DNA from: Endothia cerciana
Taxonomy: Eukaryota > Ascomycota > Sordariomycetes > Diaporthales > Cryphonectriaceae
Length of the DNA stretch: 37,267 bases
Reading direction: 5' to 3'
NCBI GenBank assembly: GCA_026119935.1
Contig: JALRMH010000095.1
Span: forward strand, 1 to 37,267
Below the pieces are notes generated by a model. That model made no database searches. It worked only from the letters and a program-made list of their open reading frames with translations, and was not told the DNA's origin. The translations under genes were made by a program, and so were the position numbers. This document shows, piece after piece, positions 21,291 through 30,229 of this stretch (position 1 is its first letter; each line of letters begins with the position of its first letter).

Positions 21291-22584
21291 TTAATAAACT
21301 CAATGCATAGTTTACTATTTTAAAAATATCTTTTAAATAAACTTAAAGGAACTTTAATAATAACAATAATTCTTATTATATTAGTTAAATATATATTTAG
21401 AGTTTATATATTCAGCGCCTTTTATAAATATACAGATTCTTTGCAAATACTTAGAGAGGAAAACTTTGTTTAAAAGCTAAATAAAACCTCTCTGCTGCTA
21501 TCTCTCTGCGACTTCATTGCAGTATCTCATCTCTTTGTTTTGAAAATATACTTTAGCACTCGCTGAGCTATTTTTAAAAAAGAAAACTTTTGCTCTGCAA
21601 AGTCTTTAAAACCTATTTATAAAGTCTTGCAAAGTTTATAATAGATATTATAATGCTCTTACAATGCTTTTACAATGCTTTTATAATGCTATTGCTTTTT
21701 GCTGTTTTTCTTAAAATAAAAGGTAGCAGCACTTATTAAGTACTGCACTAGCGCTTCTGTCTTTTTTTATAAATACTTCTTCTCCTGCTTGCAATTTCTT
21801 ACCTACTTCTTTTCTTCTTTTCTTTTTATATCTTATATTCTTTATAAAACCTCTCTACAACTATATCTTTTTATACCTCTCTGCTTCTATATTGCTACAA
21901 CCTCGCTTTTACTTTGCTATTATATCTTTTAAGTTGCTACTAACTAACTCTTTTTATAATACACCTGCTATATTTAGCACTTAGATTATTAAAGCTCTTT
22001 ATAATATCTTTAATTATTCTCTGCAATATATTTTATACTCTATGTCTTTTGTACTAAAGCTTATTCTTATAGAAACTTCGCTGCTTATTAGCTATTATAT
22101 TGCTATCTTTACTTAAATTAATTTTAATAATATTATAATTATATTTACTGCTTGCAGCTGTATCCTCTTTTTATTTAAGTATATTTGTATAGATTATACT
22201 CTGCAATATATTATAGATTTTTTTATAAAAAAGCCTTGCATTTAGAAAATAAGTATATATAGTTTCTCTATAACTTTGTTACAAATCTTCTACTAACTTC
22301 TTTTAAAGAGCTTTAAAAGATATTTATAATGCTTTAAGATTAATTATTAAATAAAGCTATTAAAGCATATATCTATCTTTTACAATAGCTCTTTAACCTC
22401 TTTATTAACTTGCTGCTAAATTGCTAATATTTACTTTAATACTAAAGATATTTTGCTTCTTTTAAATATTATTATTTTTTATCTTACTATAGTTAGATTA
22501 AGTAAATAGCTTAATACTTAGTTTAAGCAGAGTTGTATAAGTCTCTTTATTATATTTCTTTAATATCCTTGCTAACTTATCTAG
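21291..22584. other. AT-rich, pyrimidine-biased stretch without recognisable gene
   Basis: The plus strand is T-rich with many CTCTCT and TTTTATAA runs. Short sense-looking pieces occur (for example around 22315-22380) but no frame can be followed or named on either strand. It contains the small 11-bp tandem array noted separately. It is probably a very old, thoroughly mutated transposon or gene. Confidence 0.5.
21652..21695. repeat. 11-bp tandem repeat, four units
   Basis: The units AATGCTCTTAC, AATGCTTTTAC, AATGCTTTTAT and AATGCTATTGC follow each other directly. No function is suggested. Confidence 0.75.
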
Positions 22585-23061
22585 CTTTAATATAAATAAG
22601 AGGAGATTATAGACATTTAGAATACTTATTAGCAGTTATACCCTACTGCTAAGAAAACTTTTTAAAAGGATTATAATAAAGTCGCTGTATCTCTTTATTC
22701 AGATAATAATAACAATACTAATAGCGCTAATAATGCTAATCTTTCTAATATACTTTAAAAGCATTGCTGCAAGCTAGCTGAAGCTTAACTAAATATAATT
22801 AAAATGCAAGCTACTCTTACTACAGCTTGCGCAAGAAATATTAAAAGTAAAGTTAACTATTTTCTTAACTTTATTAGTCTTATAGCTATAGTTTTTAAAT
22901 ATAATACTTTTATAACTCTTTCAGAACCTTTTTCTAACTTTACTACAGCCTTTATTAAAAGTGCTAATAATAATAAAGATATTAGTAACTATAATAATAG
23001 TAGTAATAATAGCAAAGTAAAAGAGTTAGAGTTTATAAGTATTAATATCTCTGAAGAGTAG
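22585..23061 (+). pseudogene. Relic coding segment, Asn-rich, unrecognised
   Basis: The frame that is fully open from ATG 22804 to TAG 23061 can be followed upstream to about 22585 through a few TAA/TAG codons, so the ATG is probably not the true start. Readable pieces include YPTAKKTF, KDYNKVAVSLYSDNNNNTN, NANLSNIL, KHCCKLAEA, and in the open part MQATLTTACARNIKSKVNYF and a Ser/Asn-rich tail (KSANNNKDISNYNNSSNNSK). Few stops over about 150 codons in a 25-30% GC region suggests former coding. I do not recognise a family. A conserved fungal domain inside a dead DNA transposon is one possibility. Confidence 0.35.
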
Positions 23062-23680
23062 TTGAATAGTTATAGCAAAGTCTTCAAGACTTTATTTTAT
23101 TTTATTTTCTATTAGAGTTTAAGTTTTTATAATTTATTATATAGCTAGGTCGCTGCTAGATCAGCGTTAGATTTTAGAAATCTTTTTTATCTTTTATAGC
23201 TCTTTAGCTAGAAAAGTCTATAAATAGTTTATATATAAATCTTTAAAACCTTACTTAAACTAAAAGACTTAATTTAGCTGCTTTAACTATATAACCTTTC
23301 TGCTTCTCTTTCTCTCTTTCTTTTAAGTTTTAACTTAGTTTATACCTTTTTTACTTTCTCTGTCTTACCTCTATTGCTTTTTTCGTTGCTTTGCTCTTTA
23401 TTCCTATTGTTTTTCAGTTAAAGTAAGCTCTTTTAAATTATTAATATCTCTCTAAGTGTTCTCCTCCTTTATTTAATAGTACAACTAGTACTCTTGAAGT
23501 TGTCTTGTGCATAGCAATTATTATACTATCTAAGAGAAGTTTCTTTAAAATACCTCTCTCTTTAAAGAGCAGTAGAGAGTTATATATAAGATAATTTTAT
23601 AGCCTTCTCTGTAGTTGCATTACAGCAATAGAATCCCTAGTACTCAGCACTAGAAGAGGAATCAGCGCAAGCTGATTTTT
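23062..23680. other. AT-rich stretch with nothing identifiable
   Basis: Pyrimidine-rich on the plus strand, with CTCTCTTT runs. I found no frame, repeat or RNA to report on either strand. Confidence 0.5.
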
Positions 23681-24115
23681 CCTATATACACTTAAGTAAG
23701 TAGTGAGCTCTCAGCTTTCATTATGCTTTATTGCAGTTAAATTAATAAAAGGTCGAACTAAGGTTTATCTGTTGCCCTCCTTGTCTTTTATTTGCTTTAT
23801 TATCTCTACTATTCTTTTTAGCGCTCTTTCTAGTGCTTGCGTTTCGCCTCTTCTACTTCTTTCTTTCCTACTAGCTCGCTCCTTGATACCTTTCCGAGCT
23901 ATTTCGATATCTACTTTCTTTTCCTGTTTGAGTAGCTCTCTAGGTATGCTGCTGCTGTTCTAGGTCTGCCTCTCTTTGTCTATTAGTTTAAGAGTAGTCT
24001 TTTTATCTTTGAGGCTTTGTTTAAGACTAGCTGATGTACAGCTGAGCTCTTAAAACGTATCTCGAATTCTGCAACTCGCTTGTCTTAAAGGAACTTTAAG
24101 TTTAACAATTAGCAG
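23680..24115 (-). pseudogene. Relic coding segment with AT-hook-like KRGRPR and basic coiled coil
   Basis: The minus-strand frame from about 24115 down to 23690 reads LLNLKFL, then RVAEFEIRFKSSAVHQLVLN and KASKIKRLLLN with no stop over 30 codons, then TKRGRPRTAAAYLESYSNRK and a Lys/Glu/Gln-rich helix (KKEVEEAKRKH..ER..Q). RGRP is the AT-hook core that binds the minor groove of AT-rich DNA. Stops later in the segment are TAA/TAG at Gln-like spots. This pattern (regulatory helix, AT hook, basic coil) suits the end of a transposase or a DNA-binding factor, but no family is recognised. The plus-strand open stretch 23703-23963 is its mirror. Confidence 0.42.
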
Positions 24116-24199
24116 ACTAAAGATAAAAAAGATATAATATTATTAATAAGCAACTCCTTCTACTACTAAGTTGTATAGTTCTTTTATATATATTATAAT

Positions 24200-24667
24200 T
24201 ATAAAACGCACTTTGTACTTAAAGTAAAAAACAACTAGTTCTTAATATAATTAAAAAGGAAGACGCTGTTCCTTTATTAATATATAAAAGCGCTATATAA
24301 AAAGGTTTTAATTAAAAGTATAAGAAAAGCAACTATTAGCTTATTAGAAAACTTCTTAGTAGAATATATCTTTAGAAAAACAATATAAAAAGAATGCTAG
24401 ATAGTATATTGCAATATCTATGCTTAATAGAAACTTCGAGCTTAGCACAGCATTTAAAGAAATCTTTAAGACTATAAAGTATAAATAATTAAAAAGACTC
24501 TTAAAGAAATAAACTAATACAGATATAGCTAGCAGAGTAAGGTTACTAATATAATAAACAGCAAAAGATGCTTTAAAAAGCTAGGATCGCTTATAAGAAA
24601 TAACAGATAATTAAAACTAAAAGATTAGTCTCTTTATACAACTTAAAGAATTAATACAGTATATTTA
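24200..24667 (+). pseudogene. Relic coding segment cut off by LTR-like repeat G
   Basis: The plus strand reads KALYKKVLIKSIRKATISLL and VEYIFRKTI, then in a shifted frame NFELSTAFKEIFKTIKYK, IASRVRLL and ISLFIQLKELIQYIYIIR up to the edge of repeat G at 24668. Helical, Lys/Leu-rich; stops are TAA/TAG. At least one frameshift lies near 24420. Family not recognised. It may belong to the same dead element as the neighbouring relics. Confidence 0.33.
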
Positions 24668-24864
24668 TATTATAAGGTGACAGGGCTAAGGGTTAAAGGC
24701 TAGCTAGGGCCAGCTATCTATATAAAAGGGAAGCTTACTGGCTTTAAGCTTAAAACTTTAAACTTAGACCTTAAGTATTAGTTATTGCATCGCAATACAG
24801 GCTTTTAGCTAGGGGCACTTGACAAGCTGACTTATGTGATTCGGATCTACAGGCTTTACTGACA
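24668..24864 (+). repeat. Repeat G, copy 1 (LTR-like, about 197 bp)
   Basis: Nearly the same 198-bp sequence lies inverted at 25952-26149. By comparing the two, its termini are TGTTACAA...TTACTGACA, of TG...CA type, with a TATAAAAGG box about 55-60 bp in. These are traits of a short solo LTR. No internal region or clear target duplication is visible. Confidence 0.6.
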
Positions 24865-24871
24865 TATATAT

Positions 24872-25077
24872 AGTGCATAGCAGTATAAAATATAAGGTTA
24901 TTAGCTATAAAGCTTATTTAGTTATTAAGATATTTGGAAATAAAAATTGATTTCAAAAACATTATTTCTTGTTATATCTTCTTTATTTATTATTAGATTA
25001 TTATAAAATGAGTATTATTATAAAGCTCTTTATTTTTAGTATTATAATATATAATCTTATAATAATATATGCTTATA
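24872..25077 (+). repeat. 206-bp repeat R, copy 2
   Basis: The same length and ends as copies 1 and 3. Here it lies between repeat G and the broken edge of an X-group fragment. Confidence 0.8.
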
Positions 25078-25786
25078 AAAGAAGCATATTAAACTTATAG
25101 CAATATAAGCAAACTCCTTTTAGAAATCTACCTCTAACTGCAAAAAGGTCTGCAAGTACTATAAGTTTCTTTATATATTAATAAAGTGCTAAAATACATA
25201 CCAGATATAATATACAGGGTAAACAAAGAATATATACAACTTGTTTATTAACAGACTTTGTTATTAGCTAAATAAATATTACAAGCTGCAGATAATATAT
25301 TTAAAAAGGAACAGATAATAGCTAAGAGTTCCTTAGCTATTAGCACGCAATTGTATTTAATAATAGTAGCGCACTTTAGCACACTAAGTATTTAACTACC
25401 TAAAGGTCTGTTTAAGTAAAGGCCTTAGAATAAGCAGCACGCATTATATAACAAAGAGGCATTATAGTATAAGCAAGTCGACAGCGTAGTACGTAGGAAT
25501 AACAGGCGAAAAGACATAGTAATATAGCTAGAGACTGTAAAGAATATAGCTGATAGTAGAATAAAAGATGCTGTAATATTAAGCAAAGAATATAATAGTA
25601 TATAGCAGGCAACTTGTATTTGTATTGCAAGTATTATAAGAAAAAAGTCTATGCAGCTTAGAGATAGTAGTATGCTAAGTTTTTATAGATAAACTAAAAG
25701 CGAAAAGCAATTGTAATAGCGCTAATAGAGCAGACCTATATTTAGCAATAACACTTAGAGTTAAGTGTTATTAAAAAAGAAATAGT
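25078..25786 (+). pseudogene. X-group element fragment: 3' internal region with antisense Cys-rich ORF
   Basis: Reverse-complemented, this aligns along its whole length with 3008-3730 of element X: the same ORF remnant, the same palindrome and the same GATTGCTTTTCGC stretch. The antisense ORF (minus strand here) starts at ATG 25462-25460 with MPLCYIMRAAYSKAFT, against MPSCRATRAAYLEAST in X. After one frameshift it keeps CSF, LSAACNIYLANNKVC and LFTLYIIS. Pol and everything 5' is missing. It is far more RIP-degraded than X. It is the second witness that the X antisense frame is a real gene. The longer open stretch upstream of this ATG (to 25630) is not conserved with X. Confidence 0.72.
25747..25772. 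promoter_or_regulatory. Conserved palindrome beside X-group 3' LTR (second copy)
   Basis: AATAACACTTA and TAAGTGTTATT are perfect 11-bp arms around GAGT, at the place equivalent to 3026-3047. The arms have drifted between copies yet still match each other. Confidence 0.5.
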
Positions 25787-26206
25787 TATTATAATAACAG
25801 TCTGCTAGCAGCGCTAATAGCGCACAGGTTATTTCTCTTTAAATAGCTAGCGACTTACTATATTAGTTCTTTTATACTATAAGAATCAGTCTCTATACTA
25901 ACAGATACCTAGCAGCTATTAATTAAACAACCTGTTCCTGCTATATTATTATATCAATAAAGCCTTTAGATTAAAATTACACAAGTCAGCTTGTCAAGTG
26001 CCCCAAGCTAAAAGCTCTGTATTGTTATACAATAACTAACGCTTAAAGTCTAAGGTTAAAGTCCTAAGCTTAAAACTAGTAAGCTTTCCTTTTATACAGA
26101 TAGCTAGCTCTAGCTAGCTTCTAACTCTTAGCTCTGCTACTTTGTAACACCTGCTACTTGTAATATATTATAACTCTGCTAAATTTATATAATAAGTGTT
26201 TTGATA
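25787..26206 (+). repeat. X-group 3' LTR interrupted by repeat G
   Basis: It starts TATTATAATAACAG (decayed TGTTACGACAACAG) and shares the AAGAATCAGTCTCT core with the X LTRs. It is split at 25951 by an inverted copy of repeat G and ends AGTGTTTTGATA (decayed GTGTTCTGACA). It has fewer CGCTAGCG units than X. Confidence 0.7.
25952..26149 (-). repeat. Repeat G, copy 2 (inverted, 198 bp)
   Basis: The inverted partner of 24668-24864, inserted in an X-group LTR. The X-like sequence around it (CCTG...TATTATA) is partly present on both sides, so the duplication or target repair at the junction is unclear. Confidence 0.65.
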
Positions 26207-26437
26207 GTAGTCTGTTCCTGTAATCTGTATATTGAATAAGTTATAATATAACAGCTTATTATACTCAGATTGCTGCAGTGCTTATTACAAAGCTATTATA
26301 TTTTAAATACAATACTTAAATTAATAATTAAAAAGTATTAAAAGATTTATCTAATAATAAAAAACATTTATCTTTATATATTTAACTTTTTAATATAAGT
26401 TGCTGCAGTTGCTAGCAACTATAGCAATTTATAATAT
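26207..26437. other. LTR debris and AT-rich filler
   Basis: 26225-26248 is the inverted first 24 bp of an A/B-type LTR. 26268-26289 matches the last 20 bp of such an LTR in plus orientation. The segment around 26318-26355 (TTAAATTAATAATTAAAAAG) recurs at 37222-37260. No gene. Confidence 0.55.
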
Positions 26438-26660
26438 TGTTACGACAACGGCGCTAGTGGCCCACGGCGCTAGCGGACAACGGCGCTAGCGGCGCACGGG
26501 CCATTCCCCTTCAAATAGCCAGCGACTCGGCACACTGATTCTTTCCACACTGCAAGAATCAGTCTCTGTACCAACAGACACCCAGCAGCCATCAATCAGA
26601 CAGCCTGTTCTCGCTATATCATTGTAACTCTGCCGGGCTTATGTGATAGGTGTTCTGACA
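26438..26660 (+). repeat. Solo LTR of X family, nearly unmutated, with AATAT duplication
   Basis: It is 223 bp, TGTTACGAC to GTTCTGACA, flanked by AATAT at 26433-26437 and 26661-26665. It is GC-rich with many intact CpG and CpA sites, unlike the sequence on both sides. Its first 60 bp hold three CGGCGCTAGCGG-type near-palindromes (26448-26499). CTGATTCTT...AAGAATCAG forms a 9-bp stem. It marks an X insertion that later lost its body by LTR-LTR recombination. Confidence 0.95.
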
Positions 26661-26685
26661 AATATAATAATTATTAAAGTCAATA

Positions 26686-27111
26686 TATTATAACTTATCT
26701 AACATGCAGGTCACGACGACAGGTGCAGCAACAGGCTACCTAGAGTAGACCTCTTAGAACGATAGAAGTTTAACACCTGTCCTTGATAAAACACAAACTA
26801 CGATTATATAACCTAGGGTTAGGGTTATTAGTTTGACTAATTAAGACAGATAGCTTAAGATATCAGCTATCCAGAGGTATCCGGATAGCTTGAATATATT
26901 ATTATCCAAGCTATCTACACTAAAGAGCAGGATATATAAGAACAGACATTTCCTATAGTCAGATAGATCTTATAGTACTCTTTAATCGTTAATCTAAGTT
27001 TTAAGTTTAAATATATACTTAGAAGCCTTAAAGGCAGTGAATACTCGCACAGGTTACTAAGTGTATTTCTGTATTTATAGGTTCTTACTTGACACTGCTT
27101 TTATTAATATA
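26686..27111 (+). repeat. 3'-truncated solo LTR, subfamily E
   Basis: This closely resembles the LTR at 36606-37080 (TATTATAACTT start, CAGGTCACGACGACAGGTG, ACCTAGGGTTAGGGTTA at 26811-26827, ATATATAAG box). Its U3 has about six GATAGCT/AGCTATC/TATCCGGATA units (26848-26915). It stops at TTATTAATATA, roughly 50 bp before the expected 3' end. Confidence 0.82.
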
Positions 27112-27130
27112 TGTAAGATAATAAACAAAT

Positions 27131-27587
27131 TGTTATGACCCATCCAACATGCAGGTCACAAACCAAGGCACCCGGGACAACTGTCCGGAAGACAAGGGAA
27201 GGGTTCAACACCCTAGGAACTACGGCTTATGTAAGCAAGGGTTAGGGTTGCAGGATCAGGATGGATCAGTGGCTGATCTATGGTGATCCGGATCAGTTGG
27301 ATCACTCAGGTGATCCAAGTGATCCAACAACCAACACCACCAACAGGACTGAAGAGCTGGATATATAAGGACACGTTCATTTCCCTTAGATAGATCTCGT
27401 ACATAGCTCTTCAGTTGTCAATCTAAGTTCTAAGTACACCCATACTTGGAAGCCCTAAAGGCAGTGAACACTTGCACAAGCTACCCAGCTATATTTCCGT
27501 ATTCAAGGCTTATATTCGACACCGCTCTTGCTAGCATAAACCTAATCGGTACTCAGAGATCTTTGGATTGCTGCAGTGCTCATTATA
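27131..27587 (+). repeat. Solo LTR, subfamily F, nearly unmutated, with CAAAT duplication
   Basis: It is 457 bp from TGTTATGACC to GCTCATTATA, flanked by CAAAT (27126-27130 and 27588-27592). The ends, TATA box (GGATATATAAGG) and R segment (AGTTGTCAATCTAAG) are those of the A/B/C LTR group. The U3 middle (27253-27326) is unique: eight GGATCA/TGATCC sites in about 70 bp, in both orientations. GGGTTAGGGTT lies at about 27239-27249. It is strongly GC-rich against its surroundings, so it escaped RIP. No internal copy of this subfamily is in the window. Confidence 0.94.
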
Positions 27588-27592
27588 CAAAT

Positions 27593-28025
27593 AGTTATTT
27601 GATATAGATAATAGATAGGGGAATATATAAGAAAATAGCTTATATAATAAGCTAAAGATATAGGATCACTTTAAAGAGTATAGTAGAGTAGGTGTTGTAG
27701 TAGATATATTGTTGTTGTTGTTAGTTGTCTTATTCGTTCTCTTACTTCTTCTACCTCTTTCTTCTAGGTGGGAGAGAAGCTTACTATATATAGTTGTAAG
27801 CTATTATTCTAAAGTATTCTATCTTATAGTTGATTTCTAAGCATTATAAATCAATATAGTATCTTTTATCTAATATATCTGAAAAGATATTCTGTAGAGG
27901 GTGTAGTGGAAGATATAGTTTTGCCAGTAGCAAAATCATAGTTTCTCGAATGTTCTAGCACGTTCTGGTTACGTAATTGCTTACGTAATCAACCTTATAT
28001 ATATTATTATATTATATATATATAT
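27593..28025. other. Unassigned stretch between solo LTR and repeat R
   Basis: No gene found. It contains a short (TTG)n run near 27709-27722, a T/C-rich patch, and at 27969-27988 two TTACGTAA octamers 12 bp apart in a segment richer in CpG than its neighbours. It ends in an (AT)n run next to repeat R. Confidence 0.5.
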
Positions 28026-28231
28026 AGTGCATAGCAGTATAAAATATAAGGTTATTAGCTATAAAGCTTATTTAGTTATTAAGATATTTAGAAATAAAGA
28101 TTGATTTCAAAAATATTATTTCTTATTATATCTTCTTTATTTGTTACTAGATTATTATAAAATGAGTATTATTATAAAGCTCTTTATTTCTAATATTATA
28201 ATATATAATATTATAATAATATATGCTTATA
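28026..28231 (+). repeat. 206-bp repeat R, copy 3
   Basis: The same 206-bp length as the other two. As with copy 1, gag of an A-group element follows at once, entering at almost the same codon (12 bp further in than in copy 1). Confidence 0.8.
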
Positions 28232-29701
28232 AAGCAAACTAAATCAGCGTTGGCTTATAGTCAGATTTAGACAACTCGCAGCACAACTCTTATAAGAAGA
28301 TAAAAACCTTATAGAGTACTATTATAAAAGACTTAAGGATAAAGTTAAAGATGAAATCTCTAAGCAAGATTAACTTGAGGACTTTATAATATTTATAAAT
28401 ACAGCTATTAGGATTAATAACTATCTCTATAAATAATAGATAAAGAAATTTAAAAAGAGAGGAAGCTAATTAATATAGCGCTTATAGCTTAATACTAATA
28501 AAAAGTTCTAACTTAAAAATTAAAGTAGAACTTAGCGCTAGAGTATAGTATAAAGCAGGAGTACTTATACTAGACTAATAGAATTAAATATAGTAAATTG
28601 ATAGTTTATAAGAAGATTAAATAGCAGTATAAAATACTTTAATTATAGAAAATATAGATATTTTATAAGAGAATATAAATAACTTAAGAAATTATAATAG
28701 TAATTAGTCTAAAAAGAATAATAAGTGAATATCCTTTAATAATAAAAACTTAATTATTTAAATAATAACATCTTACTAGAGTAAGTATTAGACTTTATTA
28801 ATAATTATAAATACTTTAACTAAATATTCTGCTATAATAATAGATGTTTAATATATCTTTTAGCAAAAGAAAGCTTAAAATAGTTCTTTAAAGTACTAAA
28901 GAAAGTATAATAACTAATAATAAGTAGAAAAGGCCTGATCTATAATATAGTTTAGAGTAATAACAACTTAGACTGTTCTAGCATTTTTAAAAAGAAATTT
29001 AAAAGAAGGATTTAAGAACTTAAAGAAAAGGACTTAAGACTATACCTAATAGCCTATTATAAAGAATACTTCTTATCTTAAGCAGTTATAGAAACTATAA
29101 AGGAAAAAACCCTTTAAGACTAATAACTAGACGAATTACTAGAACTTATTACTTTTAAAATAAAGGATAAGGATACTATAAATAAGGAGAAAACTTATAA
29201 TTAAGACTCAGACTAAAGATAGATTACTTTAAAATGAAAAATTAAGTATATAATATATAGACTTAATTTTAAGAGCCTCTTTATTATAATACTTATTTAG
29301 AATATTAATGCTAAATAGCTAGAAGACTTTAAAATTAGTCTAATTTATAAAAACTACTATAAACTTATATAGATTATATATATATATTATAGCTGCAGGA
29401 TATACTTTATAAAGAAGGTGAAATATAAATAATTTCTAGTTAGAGAATAAAGCTAAATTATTTAGGTAATTAAGAAACTCTATTTATAATTCAAAAAAGT
29501 TCTTAATAGGAAATACAACAATGTTTATATTAAGTTGCTAGATAACTACTTTAAAGAATACATCGATAAAAAAGTTAAATAGTAGCAGTGTAAGATAACT
29601 AACTGCACTATTTATATTTATAATAAAGTTTAGAATTAGTATAAATATTAGAATAATAAGGAATGATGCAAGCATAGCTAATAGCAGGCTAAAAAGCTAG
29701 C
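28232..29701 (+). pseudogene. Element D: gag-pol fragment, both ends lost
   Basis: This is homologous to 219-1690 of element A and to the middle of gag onwards in C. The knuckle at about 28629-28676 has its Cys turned to Tyr. It is heavily RIP-degraded, with stops every few codons. It is cut at 29701 by the 5' LTR of C, and its continuation is not found before the window ends. It lacks LTRs and the protease. Confidence 0.82.
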
Positions 29702-30168
29702 TGTTATAATTTATTCAATATATAAGTTATAGCAACAAAAGCAGCAGCAGAACTACTTAAAATAGACCTTTTAGAATAAAAGATTCAACATTCATCTTAA
29801 AAAGGATACAAGTTATAATTATATAACTTAAGGTTAGAGTTATATACAACTATATTAACTATAAACATAGTCAATATATTTAAGAAACAACTATATAAAA
29901 TCAGCATATAGTTTAAATATTCAGATTTAAAAAGCAAGGTATATAGAAACAAGCATTTCCTATAGTCAGATAAATCTTATTAGTGCTCTTTAATTATTAA
30001 TCTAAGTTCTAAGTATATATGTATTTAGAAGCTTTAAAAGCAGTGAACACTTATATATATTACTTAGTATATTTCTATATTCATAGGTTTCTACTTTAAT
30101 ACTGCTTTTATTAATATAAATCTAATTAATATTTAAAGAATCTCTAGATTACTATAGTGCTTATTATA
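29702..30168 (+). repeat. Element C 5' LTR (467 bp, B-type)
   Basis: TGTTATAATTT to GTGCTTATTATA, exactly the length of the B LTRs and matching them through the U3 (GATTCAACATTCATCTTAAA; ACTATATTAACTATAAACAT). CTAGC precedes it. The bases after it (TTTTAATAAC) equal B's primer site after RIP. Confidence 0.88.
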
Positions 30169-30229
30169 TTTTAATAACTTTTATTTAGAAACAGTTTAAT
30201 ATTAACCCTTTAGACAATATAAAAATATA

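Noticed and set aside
23703..23963. Plus-strand Ser/Leu-rich open stretch of 86 codons
   Set aside because: It mirrors the basic, AT-hook-bearing relic on the minus strand, which has the more protein-like composition.
25412..25630. Minus-strand open stretch of 72 codons as an independent gene
   Set aside because: Only its last 17 codons (from 25462) are conserved with element X; the upstream part is chance openness.
26811..26828. Telomeric repeat tract
   Set aside because: Only two units, always at the same place inside LTRs; not a telomere or interstitial telomere.
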